5,336 bases of DNA from Methanobacteriota archaeon (GCA_028679495.1 JAJRBK010000014.1:1-5336), one strand, 5' to 3'. Numbered from the stretch's first letter, positions 1 through 5,336 are shown. Notes: a model not told the origin generated them from the letters alone. Numbers and translations are program-made.

Positions 1-1
1 G

Positions 2-205
2 AATAGTAGCTGGCGTGGCGCTTACAACGATCGTCATGTGGCTGCTGTTTTCCTACAGTTCGCTCTATTGATTATAATGATTGCTCTGCATGAAAACATG
101 CAGCTACAACAAGATTCTCCTCTTGTCCACTTCTTTCCTGAGTCGGCAACTACCGAAAAGAATCCTCTTTGGCATACACTCTATGATAGGAGCACGATTA
201 ACTAG
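2..205 (+). CDS. Partial ORF open at the left edge, C-terminal 67 codons, unknown product
   Basis: Frame 2 is open from the first complete codon to a TAG stop at 203-205, so this would be the 3' end of a gene that begins outside the window. The 67 visible residues start NSSWRGAYNDRH. Residues 14-29 are strongly hydrophobic (AAVFLQFALLIIMIAL), like a membrane helix or a buried core helix. A polar tail follows with HFFPES and NPLWHTLYDRSTIN. I do not recognise a family. Support is limited: 67 open codons can arise by chance in one of six frames, but the amino-acid composition looks protein-like and there is no competing ORF. If real, it is transcribed toward the MBL gene, with 184 bp between its stop and that gene's start. 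Confidence 0.4.
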   Translation, partial: NSSWRGAYNDRHVAAVFLQFALLIIMIALHENMQLQQDSPLVHFFPESATTEKNPLWHTLYDRSTIN

Positions 206-257
206 CTAAAAGTATCAATATTGCTCTCTTTTATCAATTAAACTGCTTCTCGTGCTC
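190..257. repeat. 8-bp perfect inverted repeat in the spacer before the MBL gene
   Basis: GAGCACGA at 190-197 is the exact reverse complement of TCGTGCTC at 250-257, with 52 bp between the arms. The left arm overlaps the end of the partial ORF. The enclosed DNA is AT-rich and contains TATCAAT twice (212-218 and 234-240). It could be a weak long-loop stem or paired regulator sites. No T-run follows, so it is not a convincing terminator. The 206-389 spacer holds no other feature I can support except the ribosome binding site at its end. Confidence 0.25.
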
Positions 258-376
258 TGTGTAACAAACGAGCGTCACAGCAACTTTTATTAGGAGTGAA
301 CGTATAGTCATTAGTTTCTAAAGGAGATGGTCACTTTTTCTGAGTTAACGCCTCAGACTCTGCAGTTGGCCGTCGG

Positions 377-384
377 AAAGGAGG
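377..384 (+). promoter_or_regulatory. Strong Shine-Dalgarno sequence that fixes the MBL gene start
   Basis: AAAGGAGG is a full-length match to the anti-Shine-Dalgarno end of 16S rRNA and sits 5 nt before the ATG at 390. The alternative in-frame ATG at 327 has AAAGGAG directly abutting it with no spacer, which is unsuitable for initiation. This favours 390 as the start. Confidence 0.8.
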
Positions 385-389
385 TCTTT

Positions 390-1262
390 ATGGGTCACGG
401 AGTGTATAAATTCAACGTCGGCAGCTTCAAATGTGCAACACTCAGCGACGGTTCGTTCACGTATCCAAGCTCTGCCTCACTGCTTTTTACTCACGCCCCT
501 GTCGAGGAGGTACGAGCGAAGCTTCGTGAGCATCACATCCAACTCGAGCTGTGGACCGAGTGGATAAGCCCCTACACGTGTATTGCCATCGACACCGGCG
601 CTCACCACGTGCTTATCGATACCGGGGGCGGAAGCCTCGGCCCCGATACAGGGCACCTGACGCACACTCTTGCTACCGCAGGCATCACGCCGACGGAGGT
701 CGACTCCGTTATCATCACCCACGCACACCCCGACCATCTCAGTGGAGGCGTCGGCGCTGACGGAGCATCGCTGTTTCCTTGTGCGCGCTTTTTCATCCAC
801 AGAGACGAGTGGAAGTTTTGGACGTCAGCTCCTGACTTAGGGGCGTTGCATGCTGAGGAGTTCGTCAAGCAGATGCTTGTCACCATCGCACAAGAAAAGC
901 TCGGAGCGATTCGGAAGCAGGTCACACTCGTTGACGGTGAGCACGAGGTCGTGCCGGGTATCCGGGCACTCGCTGCTTCAGGCCACACGCCAGGCCATAT
1001 CGCGTTATCCGTGTCCTCAAACAACAGCCGGTTATTATGCCTTGCAGATACCGTGCTCCATCCGCTCCACGTAGAGGTACCAGAGTGGTATGCCTCCGTT
1101 GATCTGAATCCTGAGCGGACTGTCAGCACGCGTTATCGGCTCCTTTCGATGGCTGCACATGAAAAATCGCTCGTGCACGCGTTTCACTTTCCCTTCCCCG
1201 CGTTGGGGTACGTTATTCCACACGGAGAGCGCTGGCGATGGCAGGCAGCTCGGATGCGATAA
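390..1262 (+). CDS. MBL-fold metallo-hydrolase (lactonase/OPHC2-like)
   Basis: A 290-residue protein of the metallo-beta-lactamase fold, expected to bind two metal ions, usually zinc, and hydrolyse an ester, lactone or phosphoester bond. Numbering from the ATG at 390, the ligand motif HAHPDH gives H111, H113, D115 and H116. SGHTPGH supplies H199, ADTVLHP supplies D220, and HFPFPALG supplies H266. All seven canonical ligands are present, so it should be active. The length and the C-terminal HxFHFPFPxLG ending fit the subgroup that includes methyl-parathion-hydrolase/OPHC2-like enzymes. The actual substrate cannot be read from the sequence. There is no signal peptide or membrane segment, so it is probably cytoplasmic. 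The start at 390 is chosen for its perfect Shine-Dalgarno; the ATG at 327 would add 21 residues that do not resemble the family's N-terminus. It is convergent with the downstream amidase gene. Confidence 0.93.
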   Translation: MGHGVYKFNVGSFKCATLSDGSFTYPSSASLLFTHAPVEEVRAKLREHHIQLELWTEWISPYTCIAIDTGAHHVLIDTGGGSLGPDTGHLTHTLATAGITPTEVDSVIITHAHPDHLSGGVGADGASLFPCARFFIHRDEWKFWTSAPDLGALHAEEFVKQMLVTIAQEKLGAIRKQVTLVDGEHEVVPGIRALAASGHTPGHIALSVSSNNSRLLCLADTVLHPLHVEVPEWYASVDLNPERTVSTRYRLLSMAAHEKSLVHAFHFPFPALGYVIPHGERWRWQAARMR

Positions 1263-1328
1263 ACCGCAGAGGCAGGGGCTGCTAACTGACCTCCAGTAGT
1301 CGTAGGCACACTCATCGTGAGGTGAGGT

Positions 1329-1440
1329 GCTTCTGCTTCTTTCTCTTTTTGTCCACCACCAGCTACAAGGCACGTGCCGCAAGGACGTGGAGGCAAATGT
1401 TGACTGGACGCACTACAAGCACCCGCTGCCGCTCACCTAG
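1329..1440 (+). repeat. Intergenic repeat copy R1
   Basis: This lies in the 235-bp spacer between the convergent MBL and amidase genes. It begins with a pyrimidine-rich tract (1329-1350), then TCCACCACCAGCTA (1352-1365). Next is GGCACGTGCC (1369-1378), a 10-bp perfect palindrome. It ends in CACTACAAGCACCCGCTGCC (1411-1430). The same blocks occur in order at 2978-3120 (R2), and the second half at 3690-3782 (R3). The distance from CACGTG to CACTACAA is exactly 40 nt in both R1 and R2. Function is unknown. The rest of the spacer (1263-1328, 1441-1497) shows no gene and no clear terminator. Confidence 0.6.
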
Positions 1441-1497
1441 TAGCAAGGATCTAAGCAAGATTGCTCACATTCTTAGTAACTTCATCCTAAAAACTGC

Positions 1498-2943
1498 CTA
1501 TCGGCTTGCATGGACAGGCGGAATCCGATCACACCAAGGCATTTGTTGTTCAAGTGAACTTGCCAGACGAATGAGTGTACCTTCTTCTCCAAACCTCGCC
1601 ATAAGCTGTACCCCTATTGGCAAACCTGATCGGCTGTGTCCAAGAGGCAATGTAATAGCCGGTTGTCCGGTCGCATTAGCAGCCGTGGTGTGCACTCGGG
1701 TTTCATCGGAGACTCGCATATAATCGAGATAGTCAAGGTCTGTCTGCATCTTCGCGTACGTGCCAAGCGGCTCTGGTAATTTGATTAATGTGGGTGTGAG
1801 CAAGACATCATATTGTTCGAAGAATTTCCCAAAAGTCCTTCGGAATTTGTTCAAGGCAAACTCAGCCATAAACATATCAGCTGCCGTAAGACCTTTGGAG
1901 TATTTATAAAATGACAACAACAGTTGTGCCAGATTTTCTTCACTGATTGTTCGCCCCTTCGCAGCTGCGAAAACGTCAAACCCTACATACATCCCGAAGG
2001 CCCAAGCTACGCATAGGGCGTGCAGGTACTCCTCATAGTCAAAAGCAGGGCTAGCCTCAACAAGTTCATGACCTGCCCTTTCACATTCAGAGACTACTTG
2101 TTCTACACAGCGGACTACTTCCCAATCCACAGAGCTCCCAGGTTGCCAAGAATCCGTAGTCCACGCGATCCGCAGCCTCTCTAGCGGGGCGTTCACCTCT
2201 TGAACATAGGGTCGAGCGGGCTGAATAATGGTAAACGGATCACCAAGCACAGGTTTCGATACCATGTCGAGCATCAAAGCGGTGTCTCGGACAGTTCGAC
2301 TTAATACGAATTCTTGTAGCATTCCAGGCCATATCTCCCCGATATCGGGACCAAGAGTTACACGGCCACGCGAGGGCTTGAGTCCGACGAGGCCGCACGC
2401 ACTCGCTGGAATGCGGATCGAGCCTCCATTATCACTCCCGTGCGCCATCGGCACGATACCGGCAGCGACACTCACCGCAGCCCCACCGCTGGAACCGCCA
2501 GCCGTGATCTCAAGATTCCAAGGATTGCGCGTCGCGCCGGTCAACGCCGATTCTGTTGAGATTCCGAGAGCGAATTCCGACGTTGTTGTTCGGCCCAGCA
2601 AAGTCAAACCCGCTTTCTTAAAAAATGTTGTCAAGAATGAGTCCGTGTCTGCGACATGTCCCTTCATGAGCCTCGATCCCATCTCTTGATGCCGTCCGCT
2701 TTCTCCAGCCCCAATGTCCTTCATCAAAAACGGCACCCCGGCGAATGGACCAGCAGAGGATGCGTGATCGTCCAGCCCTTCGATACGGTCAAAATAGACT
2801 TCTATAACAGCATTGATTCTAGGATTAACCTTTTCCACTGCTTCCGCAAAAAGGTGCGCCAGCTCTTTTGGAGAGATTTCTCCTTTTCTAACTAACTCAG
2901 CCAGGGCTACACCATCACAACTAGAATACTCTGCCAAGTTCAT
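1498..2943 (-). CDS. Amidase-signature family hydrolase
   Basis: A complete 481-residue amidase-signature (AS) enzyme, the usual length for the family, which hydrolyses carboxamide bonds with a Ser-cisSer-Lys triad. The triad is visible: K75 in PFLMKD, S151 in the GGSSGG block (149-154), and nucleophile S175 in DNGGSIR. The S151-S175 spacing of 24 matches GatA and FAAH. The stretch IPASACGLVGLKPSRGRV follows, and the C-terminus carries the typical NATGQPAITLPLG and GLPIGVQLMAR. The style after S175, including SRTVRDTALMLD, recalls 6-aminohexanoate-cyclic-dimer hydrolase-like amidases, so a stand-alone amide hydrolase is likelier than the GatA subunit of the amidotransferase; no gatB or gatC is adjacent. 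The substrate is unknown. The protein appears cytoplasmic, with no signal peptide. The ATG at 2943 matches the family's N-terminus (LAELVRKGEISPKEL) and has an AGGGG about 10 nt upstream. It lies downstream of the SRPBCC gene on the same strand. Confidence 0.95.
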   Translation of the reverse strand: MNLAEYSSCDGVALAELVRKGEISPKELAHLFAEAVEKVNPRINAVIEVYFDRIEGLDDHASSAGPFAGVPFLMKDIGAGESGRHQEMGSRLMKGHVADTDSFLTTFFKKAGLTLLGRTTTSEFALGISTESALTGATRNPWNLEITAGGSSGGAAVSVAAGIVPMAHGSDNGGSIRIPASACGLVGLKPSRGRVTLGPDIGEIWPGMLQEFVLSRTVRDTALMLDMVSKPVLGDPFTIIQPARPYVQEVNAPLERLRIAWTTDSWQPGSSVDWEVVRCVEQVVSECERAGHELVEASPAFDYEEYLHALCVAWAFGMYVGFDVFAAAKGRTISEENLAQLLLSFYKYSKGLTAADMFMAEFALNKFRRTFGKFFEQYDVLLTPTLIKLPEPLGTYAKMQTDLDYLDYMRVSDETRVHTTAANATGQPAITLPLGHSRSGLPIGVQLMARFGEEGTLIRLASSLEQQMPWCDRIPPVHASR

Positions 2944-2969
2944 CCGAACAAACCCCTATGTCGTTTCAT
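2940..2969 (-). CDS. Possible 9-codon leader ORF overlapping the amidase start
   Basis: On the minus strand an ATG at 2969-2967 opens MKRHRGLFG and stops at TGA (2942-2940). The stop overlaps the amidase ATG as ATGA, the classic geometry for translational coupling. An AAGGAAG Shine-Dalgarno-like site (2985-2979) lies 9 nt before this ATG, which is a better ribosome site than the AGGGG in front of the amidase ATG itself. This suggests a leader peptide that feeds ribosomes to the amidase start. It is very short, so chance is a real alternative. Confidence 0.3.
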   Translation of the reverse strand: MKRHRGLFG

Positions 2970-2977
2970 GCCGCAAT

Positions 2978-3120
2978 GCTTCCTTTTCTTTTTTTCCTTT
3001 TGAACTCTCCTTTATCCACTACTAGCTAACTTGATGATTGGTTACAAGTCACGTGCAACAATGGTTGGGGGCAAGGCGCTTACTGGTCTCACTACAAACC
3101 CGCTGCCTGAGCACATCTAA
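2978..3120 (+). repeat. Intergenic repeat copy R2
   Basis: Second copy of the intergenic repeat, in the spacer between the SRPBCC and amidase genes, both of which run on the opposite strand. In order it holds a pyrimidine tract (2978-3000), TCCACTACTAGCTA (3015-3028), CACGTG (3050-3055), GGGGGCAAGGCG, ACTGG, CACTACAAACCCGCTGCC (3090-3107) and GAGCACATC (3109-3117). Compared with R1 it carries roughly 17 extra bases between AGCTA and CACGTG. It has lost two bases inside the CACTACAAGCACCC block. Its pyrimidine tract is, on the minus strand, the purine-rich leader of the amidase gene. Confidence 0.6.
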
Positions 3121-3169
3121 GGCGCGCATCGGCAGAACTGGGCGGATACGCACTTAATGGTAACTACTA

Positions 3170-3183
3170 TGCTCATAAGAGCA
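3170..3183 (-). other. Small hairpin just after the SRPBCC stop codon
   Basis: TGCTC (3170-3174) and GAGCA (3179-3183) form a perfect 5-bp stem with a 4-nt loop, starting 6 nt past the SRPBCC stop on the minus strand. No U-run follows it, so it is at best a weak terminator or an RNA 3'-end stabiliser. It lies between two genes on the same strand and could set how much read-through reaches the amidase. Confidence 0.3.
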
Positions 3184-3189
3184 GTGCGG

Positions 3190-3627
3190 TTATGGGGAAC
3201 TCTCAGCTAGCGTTTTTAGCGCCTCATTCATCTCTCCAAAACCACGCTCAGCCGCACCCAGCGTGCTGCGCAGTAGTGAAACGAGAATGCCACTGAACAC
3301 TTCTTGCTGGACAAATCGGACACGATTCGCGTCACGTCGTTCTATTGTGAAGCTGTGTTCGCCGTCGAACAACTTTGGTATGCCCCACGCCCGACCGAGC
3401 CAGCGCAGCTCTCGACACGGCTCCGCCGCGAGCACCACAGGATGAAAGCGCATGCCGCGTTGGCCCGAAGGCTGCAGAAACACGTCTAGCTTACCGCCCA
3501 CCTTCAGCTCTCCGCTGATTTGACGGATAAATGGGTTCCATTGTGGGAAAGCTTCGAAGTCGGTCAATATGTGCCAAACTCGCTCAGCCGACGCATTGAT
3601 CTCGATCTCCGCGCGAATTCGTTTCAT
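3190..3627 (-). CDS. SRPBCC family protein (polyketide cyclase/dehydrase-like)
   Basis: A 145-residue single-domain protein of the SRPBCC (START/Bet v 1-like) superfamily, whose members form a deep hydrophobic cavity and bind lipids, polyketides or other small ligands. The N-terminal signature is clear: an IRAEIEINASAERVW strand and helix at 4-18, then LTDFEAFPQWNPFI (21-34). The middle has FHPVVLAAEPCRELRWLG, DGEHSFTIE (88-96) and RFVQQEVFSG. A C-terminal long helix with GFGEMNEALKTLAE (129-142) would close the cavity. The exact ligand or reaction is unknown. The ATG at 3627 is chosen because homologous proteins begin at this strand; a TTG at 3642 would add five residues and lacks a Shine-Dalgarno. 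The Shine-Dalgarno at 3627 is also poor. The gene is divergent from Nramp and lies upstream of the amidase on the same strand. Confidence 0.88.
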   Translation of the reverse strand: MKRIRAEIEINASAERVWHILTDFEAFPQWNPFIRQISGELKVGGKLDVFLQPSGQRGMRFHPVVLAAEPCRELRWLGRAWGIPKLFDGEHSFTIERRDANRVRFVQQEVFSGILVSLLRSTLGAAERGFGEMNEALKTLAESSP

Positions 3628-3628
3628 T

Positions 3629-3646
3629 ACACTTTGCAACAAGTGT
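3629..3646. promoter_or_regulatory. 18-bp perfect dyad abutting the SRPBCC start codon
   Basis: ACACTT (3629-3634) and AAGTGT (3641-3646) form perfect 6-bp arms around a 6-bp centre, one base from the ATG. This is the size and symmetry of a homodimeric repressor site such as those of TetR or ArsR proteins. As RNA it would be a hairpin masking the ribosome binding region. No regulator gene lies in the window, so the role is inferred. Confidence 0.4.
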
Positions 3647-3689
3647 TCGTAACAAAGTATTTTTCGCCCGAATCAGCAGATGTCGGGCA

Positions 3690-3782
3690 CTAGTCACGTG
3701 TGTAGACCTAACACGGGCGCCGACAGCAGCTTCCAAATCAGTCTGGGCTCAGTATAAAGCACCCACTGCCGGAGCACGTGTA
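3690..3782 (+). repeat. Intergenic repeat copy R3 (divergent)
   Basis: Third, more diverged copy of the intergenic repeat, in the promoter region between the divergent SRPBCC and Nramp genes. It has CACGTG at 3695-3700 and CAGTATAAAGCACCCACTGCCG at 3750-3771, against CACTACAAGCACCCGCTGCCG in R1. It then has GAGCACGTGTA at 3772-3782, against GAGCACATCTA in R2. The middle is about 15 nt longer than in R1 and R2 and barely alignable. A GCCCGA/TCGGGC inverted repeat (3666-3671, 3683-3688) sits just before it. Confidence 0.5.
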
Positions 3783-3836
3783 TGACGTGTATATGAAGTA
3801 CTGGCGCGCTGTGCGGCTAGCGTGTGAAGATTCGTG

Positions 3837-3907
3837 TGCTGATCGGCAATAAGGGTGAAGCACGAGGGGCGCAAGCAGAGGCTCAATTAATACGCATTCG
3901 ATCAGCA
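3837..3907. repeat. 9-bp perfect inverted repeat in the Nramp upstream region
   Basis: TGCTGATCG (3837-3845) pairs exactly with CGATCAGCA (3899-3907), with 53 bp between the arms. It lies 47-117 bp upstream of the Nramp start. It could be a long-loop RNA stem or two separate regulator sites. Apart from R3, this repeat and the dyads nearer the Nramp start, the 326-bp divergent spacer holds nothing I can name. Confidence 0.3.
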
Positions 3908-3919
3908 GTCTCCGGAGAC
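3908..3919. promoter_or_regulatory. 12-bp perfect palindrome upstream of Nramp, candidate operator
   Basis: GTCTCCGGAGAC reads identically on both strands and lies 34 bp before the Nramp GTG. A TATAAG hexamer at 3942-3947 could be a -10 box, which would put the palindrome at about the -35 position, a typical repressor location. Manganese transporters of this family are often controlled by MntR, Fur or similar regulators. This palindrome does not match a consensus for those that I know. Confidence 0.35.
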
Positions 3920-3946
3920 GTGGTAAGGGCGCTCTCCTGTTTATAA

Positions 3947-3964
3947 GTACACAGTGCATTGTAC
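3947..3964. promoter_or_regulatory. Dyad overlapping the Nramp start codon
   Basis: GTACA (3947-3951) and TGTAC (3960-3964) form perfect 5-bp arms around an 8-bp centre, an 18-bp dyad spanning the GTG at 3954. It directly follows the TATAAG hexamer. It is compatible with an operator for a dimeric regulator, but 5-bp arms can arise by chance. Confidence 0.25.
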
Positions 3965-5303
3965 GTTCAGTGTGAGTGCGCTCCCATCCTCGAAAGCTGC
4001 CAAAGAAGACGAGGCGCCTCCGGACACGTCCGAAGGAGCACGAACACGCGCTGCCGCCCGTGAGGTGCTTGAAGGCCGCAGGAAAGGACTGCGAGCGTTG
4101 CTGCCCTTTCTCGGCCCTGCTTTTATCGCAAGCGTCGCCTACGTCGATCCGGGCAACTACGCGACCAACATTCAGAGCGGGAGCGCTTTCGGCTACAATC
4201 TGCTGTGGGTCGTCGCGCTATCGAGCTTGATGGCGATGCTGCTGCAAACCTTGTCCGCCAAGCTTGGTCTGGCGACGGGCAACAACCTGGCGGAGATGTG
4301 CCGTCTCCATTTCAGCAAACGGGTTACGTACGGAATGTGGATCACCTCCGAAATCGGAGCGATGGCAACCGATATCGCCGAGTTTTTAGGCGCCAGTATC
4401 GCTTTGAACCTCTTGTTCGGAATCCCCTTGTTGTACGCCGCCCTCATCACCGGCGTGATGACCTATCTCATTCTGGCGCTCGAGCACTATGGCTTCCGTC
4501 TCCTTGAAGCCGTCATCACCGCACTGGTGGCCGTCATTGCGGCGTGCTACGTGATTGAAACGGTGTTTTCGCGTCCCGACTGGGGACAGGTCGCGTACCA
4601 CACGGTCGTGCCCTGGATAGGCGGCACAGAGAGTTTGTTCCTCGCCGTGGGAATCATCGGCGCAACGGTCATGCCGCACGTCATCTACCTGCACTCCTCG
4701 CTCACCCAAGGCCGCATCGTTCCGCGCAGCCAAACGGAAGCGCGGCGCATCTTTCGCTGGAGCATCCCGGACGTCGTGATCGCGATGGGCCTGGCCGGAC
4801 TCGTCAATATGGCGATGCTCTACATGGCTGCCGCTACCTTTCACGCGCAAGGATACAGCAATATCGCTGACCTTGAGACGGCGTACCTGACCCTCACCCC
4901 CCTCCTTGGCGCGGCAGCCAGCTTCGTCTTTGCCCTGTCGCTCTTAGCTGCGGGGCTCTCTAGTGCGACGGTCGGAACGCTCGCCGGCCAGGTGATTATG
5001 CAGGGCTTCGTCGGCTTTACTATCCCGATCTGGCTGCGGCGGTTGGTAACGATGGTTCCTGCTATTGTCGTGGTCGTTTTGGCCTTCAACCCTACCGAGA
5101 CACTCATCGTCACCCAGGTGGTGCTCAGCTTCGTGCTCCCGCTGCCGGTGATCACGCTCGTGATGTTCACCCGTCGTCGCGATGTTATGGGGGTGTTGGT
5201 GAATAGGCGGTCGACGACGGTGGCAGCTATCGCGTGCAGCGCGGCGATTCTCGGCCTTAACGTCTGGTTGATCGGCTCCGCGTTCGTCTCGCTGTTCGGC
5301 TAG
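3954..5303 (+). CDS. mntH: Nramp family divalent metal (Mn2+/Fe2+) transporter
   Basis: A complete Nramp/MntH-type transporter of 449 residues from the GTG at 3954, close to the family's usual length with about 11 membrane helices. It imports manganese, iron or related divalent ions with protons across the cytoplasmic membrane. The first unwound helix carries DPGN (65-68), with metal ligands D65 and N68. Helix 6 carries A237, M240 and H242 in GATVMPHVIYLHS. Later helices have GLSSATVGTLAGQVIMQGF (335-353), and the loop IPIWLRR is also typical. All key residues are present. The first 45 residues are charged, cytoplasmic and poorly conserved in the family. The start is uncertain: neither GTG 3954 nor GTG 3972 has a Shine-Dalgarno, and GTG at residue 38 is also possible. 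It is divergent from the SRPBCC gene, and dyads upstream suggest regulation. The MntH name reflects the family; metal preference is not shown. Confidence 0.93.
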   Translation: MHCTFSVSALPSSKAAKEDEAPPDTSEGARTRAAAREVLEGRRKGLRALLPFLGPAFIASVAYVDPGNYATNIQSGSAFGYNLLWVVALSSLMAMLLQTLSAKLGLATGNNLAEMCRLHFSKRVTYGMWITSEIGAMATDIAEFLGASIALNLLFGIPLLYAALITGVMTYLILALEHYGFRLLEAVITALVAVIAACYVIETVFSRPDWGQVAYHTVVPWIGGTESLFLAVGIIGATVMPHVIYLHSSLTQGRIVPRSQTEARRIFRWSIPDVVIAMGLAGLVNMAMLYMAAATFHAQGYSNIADLETAYLTLTPLLGAAASFVFALSLLAAGLSSATVGTLAGQVIMQGFVGFTIPIWLRRLVTMVPAIVVVVLAFNPTETLIVTQVVLSFVLPLPVITLVMFTRRRDVMGVLVNRRSTTVAAIACSAAILGLNVWLIGSAFVSLFG

Positions 5304-5336
5304 CGACTATTAGGATAGGATTTCGTCGATCGAGAC

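Noticed and set aside
73..78. TATAAT hexamer as a promoter for the MBL gene
   Set aside because: No credible -35 element at 16-19 bp, it lies inside the partial ORF and is over 300 bp from the start at 390.
477..1129. Several antisense and alternative-frame ORFs over the MBL gene
   Set aside because: They are shadows of a gene with a complete set of catalytic motifs, and their translations are low-complexity or arginine/serine-rich with no recognisable domain.
1451..1476. CTAAG/CTTAG and AGCAA/TTGCT repeats as a terminator for the convergent genes
   Set aside because: The two pairings overlap and compete, the inner one has a 2-nt loop, and no T-run follows on either strand.
1479..1502. Intrinsic terminator right after the amidase stop (T5 run on the minus strand)
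   Set aside because: The T5 run is present but the stem before it is only about 3 bp.
1322..1723. 133-codon plus-strand ORF across the spacer and the 3' end of the amidase
   Set aside because: Most of it is antisense to conserved amidase sequence. No Shine-Dalgarno and no domain.
3666..3688. GCCCGA/TCGGGC hairpin as a terminator
   Set aside because: The T-run lies on the wrong side for either strand, and the hairpin is in a divergent promoter region, not at a gene end.
3738..3959. 73-codon minus-strand ORF in the divergent spacer
   Set aside because: It has no Shine-Dalgarno or domain, it crosses repeat R3 and the dyads, and its composition is not protein-like.
4193..5170. Antisense ORFs of 85-154 codons over the Nramp gene
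   Set aside because: The plus-strand frame has all Nramp signatures. The antisense products look like reverse reads of membrane-helix codons.

Overview
The window looks like ordinary bacterial chromosome with moderate G+C. Four intact, well-recognised protein genes are separated by unusually long AT-richer spacers (about 185 to 330 bp), and a probable gene fragment runs off the left edge. The metallo-beta-lactamase (MBL) gene and the Nramp gene both resemble proteins I associate with large-genome soil bacteria such as Ktedonobacteria (Chloroflexota). That placement rests on recalled protein style only and is weak. There are no rRNA or tRNA genes, no CRISPR array and no transposase.

Layout from left to right: (i) 2-205 (+), the open 3' end of an unrecognised gene; (ii) 206-389, a spacer with an 8-bp inverted repeat, ending in a perfect Shine-Dalgarno sequence; (iii) 390-1262 (+), an MBL-fold hydrolase with all metal ligands; (iv) 1263-1497, a convergent spacer with repeat copy R1; (v) 1498-2943 (-), an amidase-signature hydrolase with a complete Ser-Ser-Lys triad, preceded by a possible 9-codon leader ORF; (vi) 2944-3189, a spacer with repeat copy R2 and a small hairpin; (vii) 3190-3627 (-), a SRPBCC/polyketide-cyclase-like small protein; (viii) 3628-3953, a divergent promoter region with repeat copy R3 and several dyads; (ix) 3954-5303 (+), an Nramp/MntH divalent-metal transporter.

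The amidase and the SRPBCC gene share a strand, but 246 bp separate them, so an operon is possible and not shown. I see no pathway linking the four proteins; they read as independent accessory or housekeeping genes. The most unusual feature is a degenerate intergenic repeat present once in each of the three main spacers (R1, R2, R3). It starts at CACGTG and ends in a segment close to CACTACAAGCACCCGCTGCC followed by GAGCACRT. All three copies lie on the plus strand, whatever the direction of the flanking genes. It may be a dispersed, MITE-like or structured element, or the decayed 3' end of a coding sequence. I do not recognise it as a known family. Other observations are dyad-symmetric candidate operators immediately upstream of the SRPBCC gene and at the Nramp start.
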